Both the position numbers and the translations under genes were made by a program. The notes beneath the pieces are model-generated. The model made no database searches, was not told the DNA's origin, and saw nothing but the letters and a program-made list of their open reading frames with translations. DNA of 64,000 bases from Phaeobacter sp. 11ANDIMAR09 (lineage in GTDB: Bacteria > Pseudomonadota > Alphaproteobacteria > Rhodobacterales > Rhodobacteraceae), in NCBI RefSeq assembly GCF_001294455.1, contig NZ_LIKT01000003.1:124001-188000 (forward strand). Reading direction: 5' to 3'. The stretch's first letter is position 1. Every line of letters begins with the position of its first letter. Shown here one piece after another: positions 63,654 to 64,000 of the stretch.

Positions 63654-64000
63654 TCAACCCTTTCTGATATTGATTGTCTGAACCACGGTTTCAGGACGCG
63701 ACCGAGTGAGGTCAACGTGCAACAATCCGTTTTCCATCACTGCCTCGCCAACCTCGACACCATCAGCCAGCACAAACATGCGCTGGAATTGGCGCGCAGC
63801 GATTCCTCGGTGCAGAAAAACCCGCCCCTCACTGTCATCGCCCTGCCGTCCCCGGATCACCAACTGGCGATCCTCGATCGTGATGGCAAGATCCGCCTCT
63901 GCGAACCCTGCAACAGCGAGGGTGATCCGATAGGAAAAGTCGGAGGTTTGTTCAATATTATAAGGCGGATAGCCCTCGTTGCCGGATTTGGCCGAGCGTT
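63654..64000 (-). CDS. Hsp20/IbpA family small heat-shock protein, 3' part
   Basis: The 3' 347 bases of the gene (start beyond the window). The alpha-crystallin domain is clear: YPPYNIEQTSDFSYRITLAVAGF, IEDRQLVIRGRQG, then FLHRGIAARQFQRMFVLADGV, and the end ENGLLHVDLTRSRPE. Members hold denatured proteins for refolding. It leads an operon with the DUF1150 gene. Confidence 0.95.
   Translation of the reverse strand, partial: RSAKSGNEGYPPYNIEQTSDFSYRITLAVAGFAEADLAITIEDRQLVIRGRQGDDSEGRVFLHRGIAARQFQRMFVLADGVEVGEAVMENGLLHVDLTRSRPETVVQTINIRKG

Overview
The window is one continuous stretch of alphaproteobacterial chromosome, almost certainly from the Roseobacter group of Rhodobacteraceae (a Phaeobacter/Leisingera/Ruegeria-like genome). 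This rests on gene content: gcrA, DUF1150, DUF1467 and DUF6455 proteins, a Hint-domain protein, a 569-residue-type fused sulfate adenylyltransferase/APS kinase, and a family of GC-rich intergenic repeats ending in a GGCCAAATGAA-like or AGAAAGATGAA-like tail. Coding density is high, and no tRNA, rRNA, CRISPR array, prophage or insertion sequence was seen.

Layout. 0-10 kb: 5' part of meaB, helicase hrpB, an SDR, a Nudix hydrolase, a PiT phosphate transporter, a ketopantoate-reductase-like gene with an isochorismatase-like hydrolase, and the arginine genes argD-argF. 10-16 kb: DMT exporter, ABC-2 permease, cell-cycle regulator gcrA, YHS protein, glutathione transferase yghU, SseB-like protein and a uracil-DNA glycosylase. 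16.7-21.4 kb: a surface-polysaccharide module (kpsT, kpsE, kdsA, phosphomannomutase/phosphoglucomutase) ended by a strong terminator. 21.6-31 kb: AsmA, rimO, a dual-CDGSH Fe-S protein, three tandem DUF6455 paralogues behind a perfect FNR-type box, several small conserved genes, methylmalonyl-CoA epimerase and a response regulator. 31-39.5 kb: a truncated DUF1501 remnant, aspS, pabC-pabB and carB. 39.6-46.3 kb: a MarR/adaptor/RND efflux operon, a FabH-like ketoacyl synthase and a small unknown probable DNA-binding protein. 46.9-53.8 kb: tdk, an operon ybjN-proC-csaA-hydroxyacid dehydrogenase, ubiK, and lgt-midA-pgeF. 54-64 kb: a 53-residue small gene, a Hint protein, a divergent lrp/trxB pair, a membrane redox-type adenylate cyclase, a regulator-enzyme fusion (MarR-EPS domain joined to Sat-CysC), a GT10 glycosyltransferase, a PhzF protein, DUF1150 and the 3' part of an Hsp20 gene.

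Themes. Surface polysaccharide appears twice: the kps/kdsA/pgm block, and the region where PAPS synthesis sits beside a GT10 enzyme under an EPS-type MarR domain. Redox and oxygen sensing also recurs: the FNR-box DUF6455 operon, the CDGSH protein, trxB with a 24-bp palindrome in the gap to its divergent Lrp regulator, and next to trxB a cyclase whose anchor carries histidines suited to a diheme cytochrome b plus a [2Fe-2S] ferredoxin domain.

The strongest candidates for something undescribed are the in-frame MarR-EPS::Sat-CysC fusion with its own promoter/palindrome, the FNR-box-preceded triple DUF6455 operon, and the b-heme/ferredoxin/cyclase protein preceded by two identical 12-bp palindromes.
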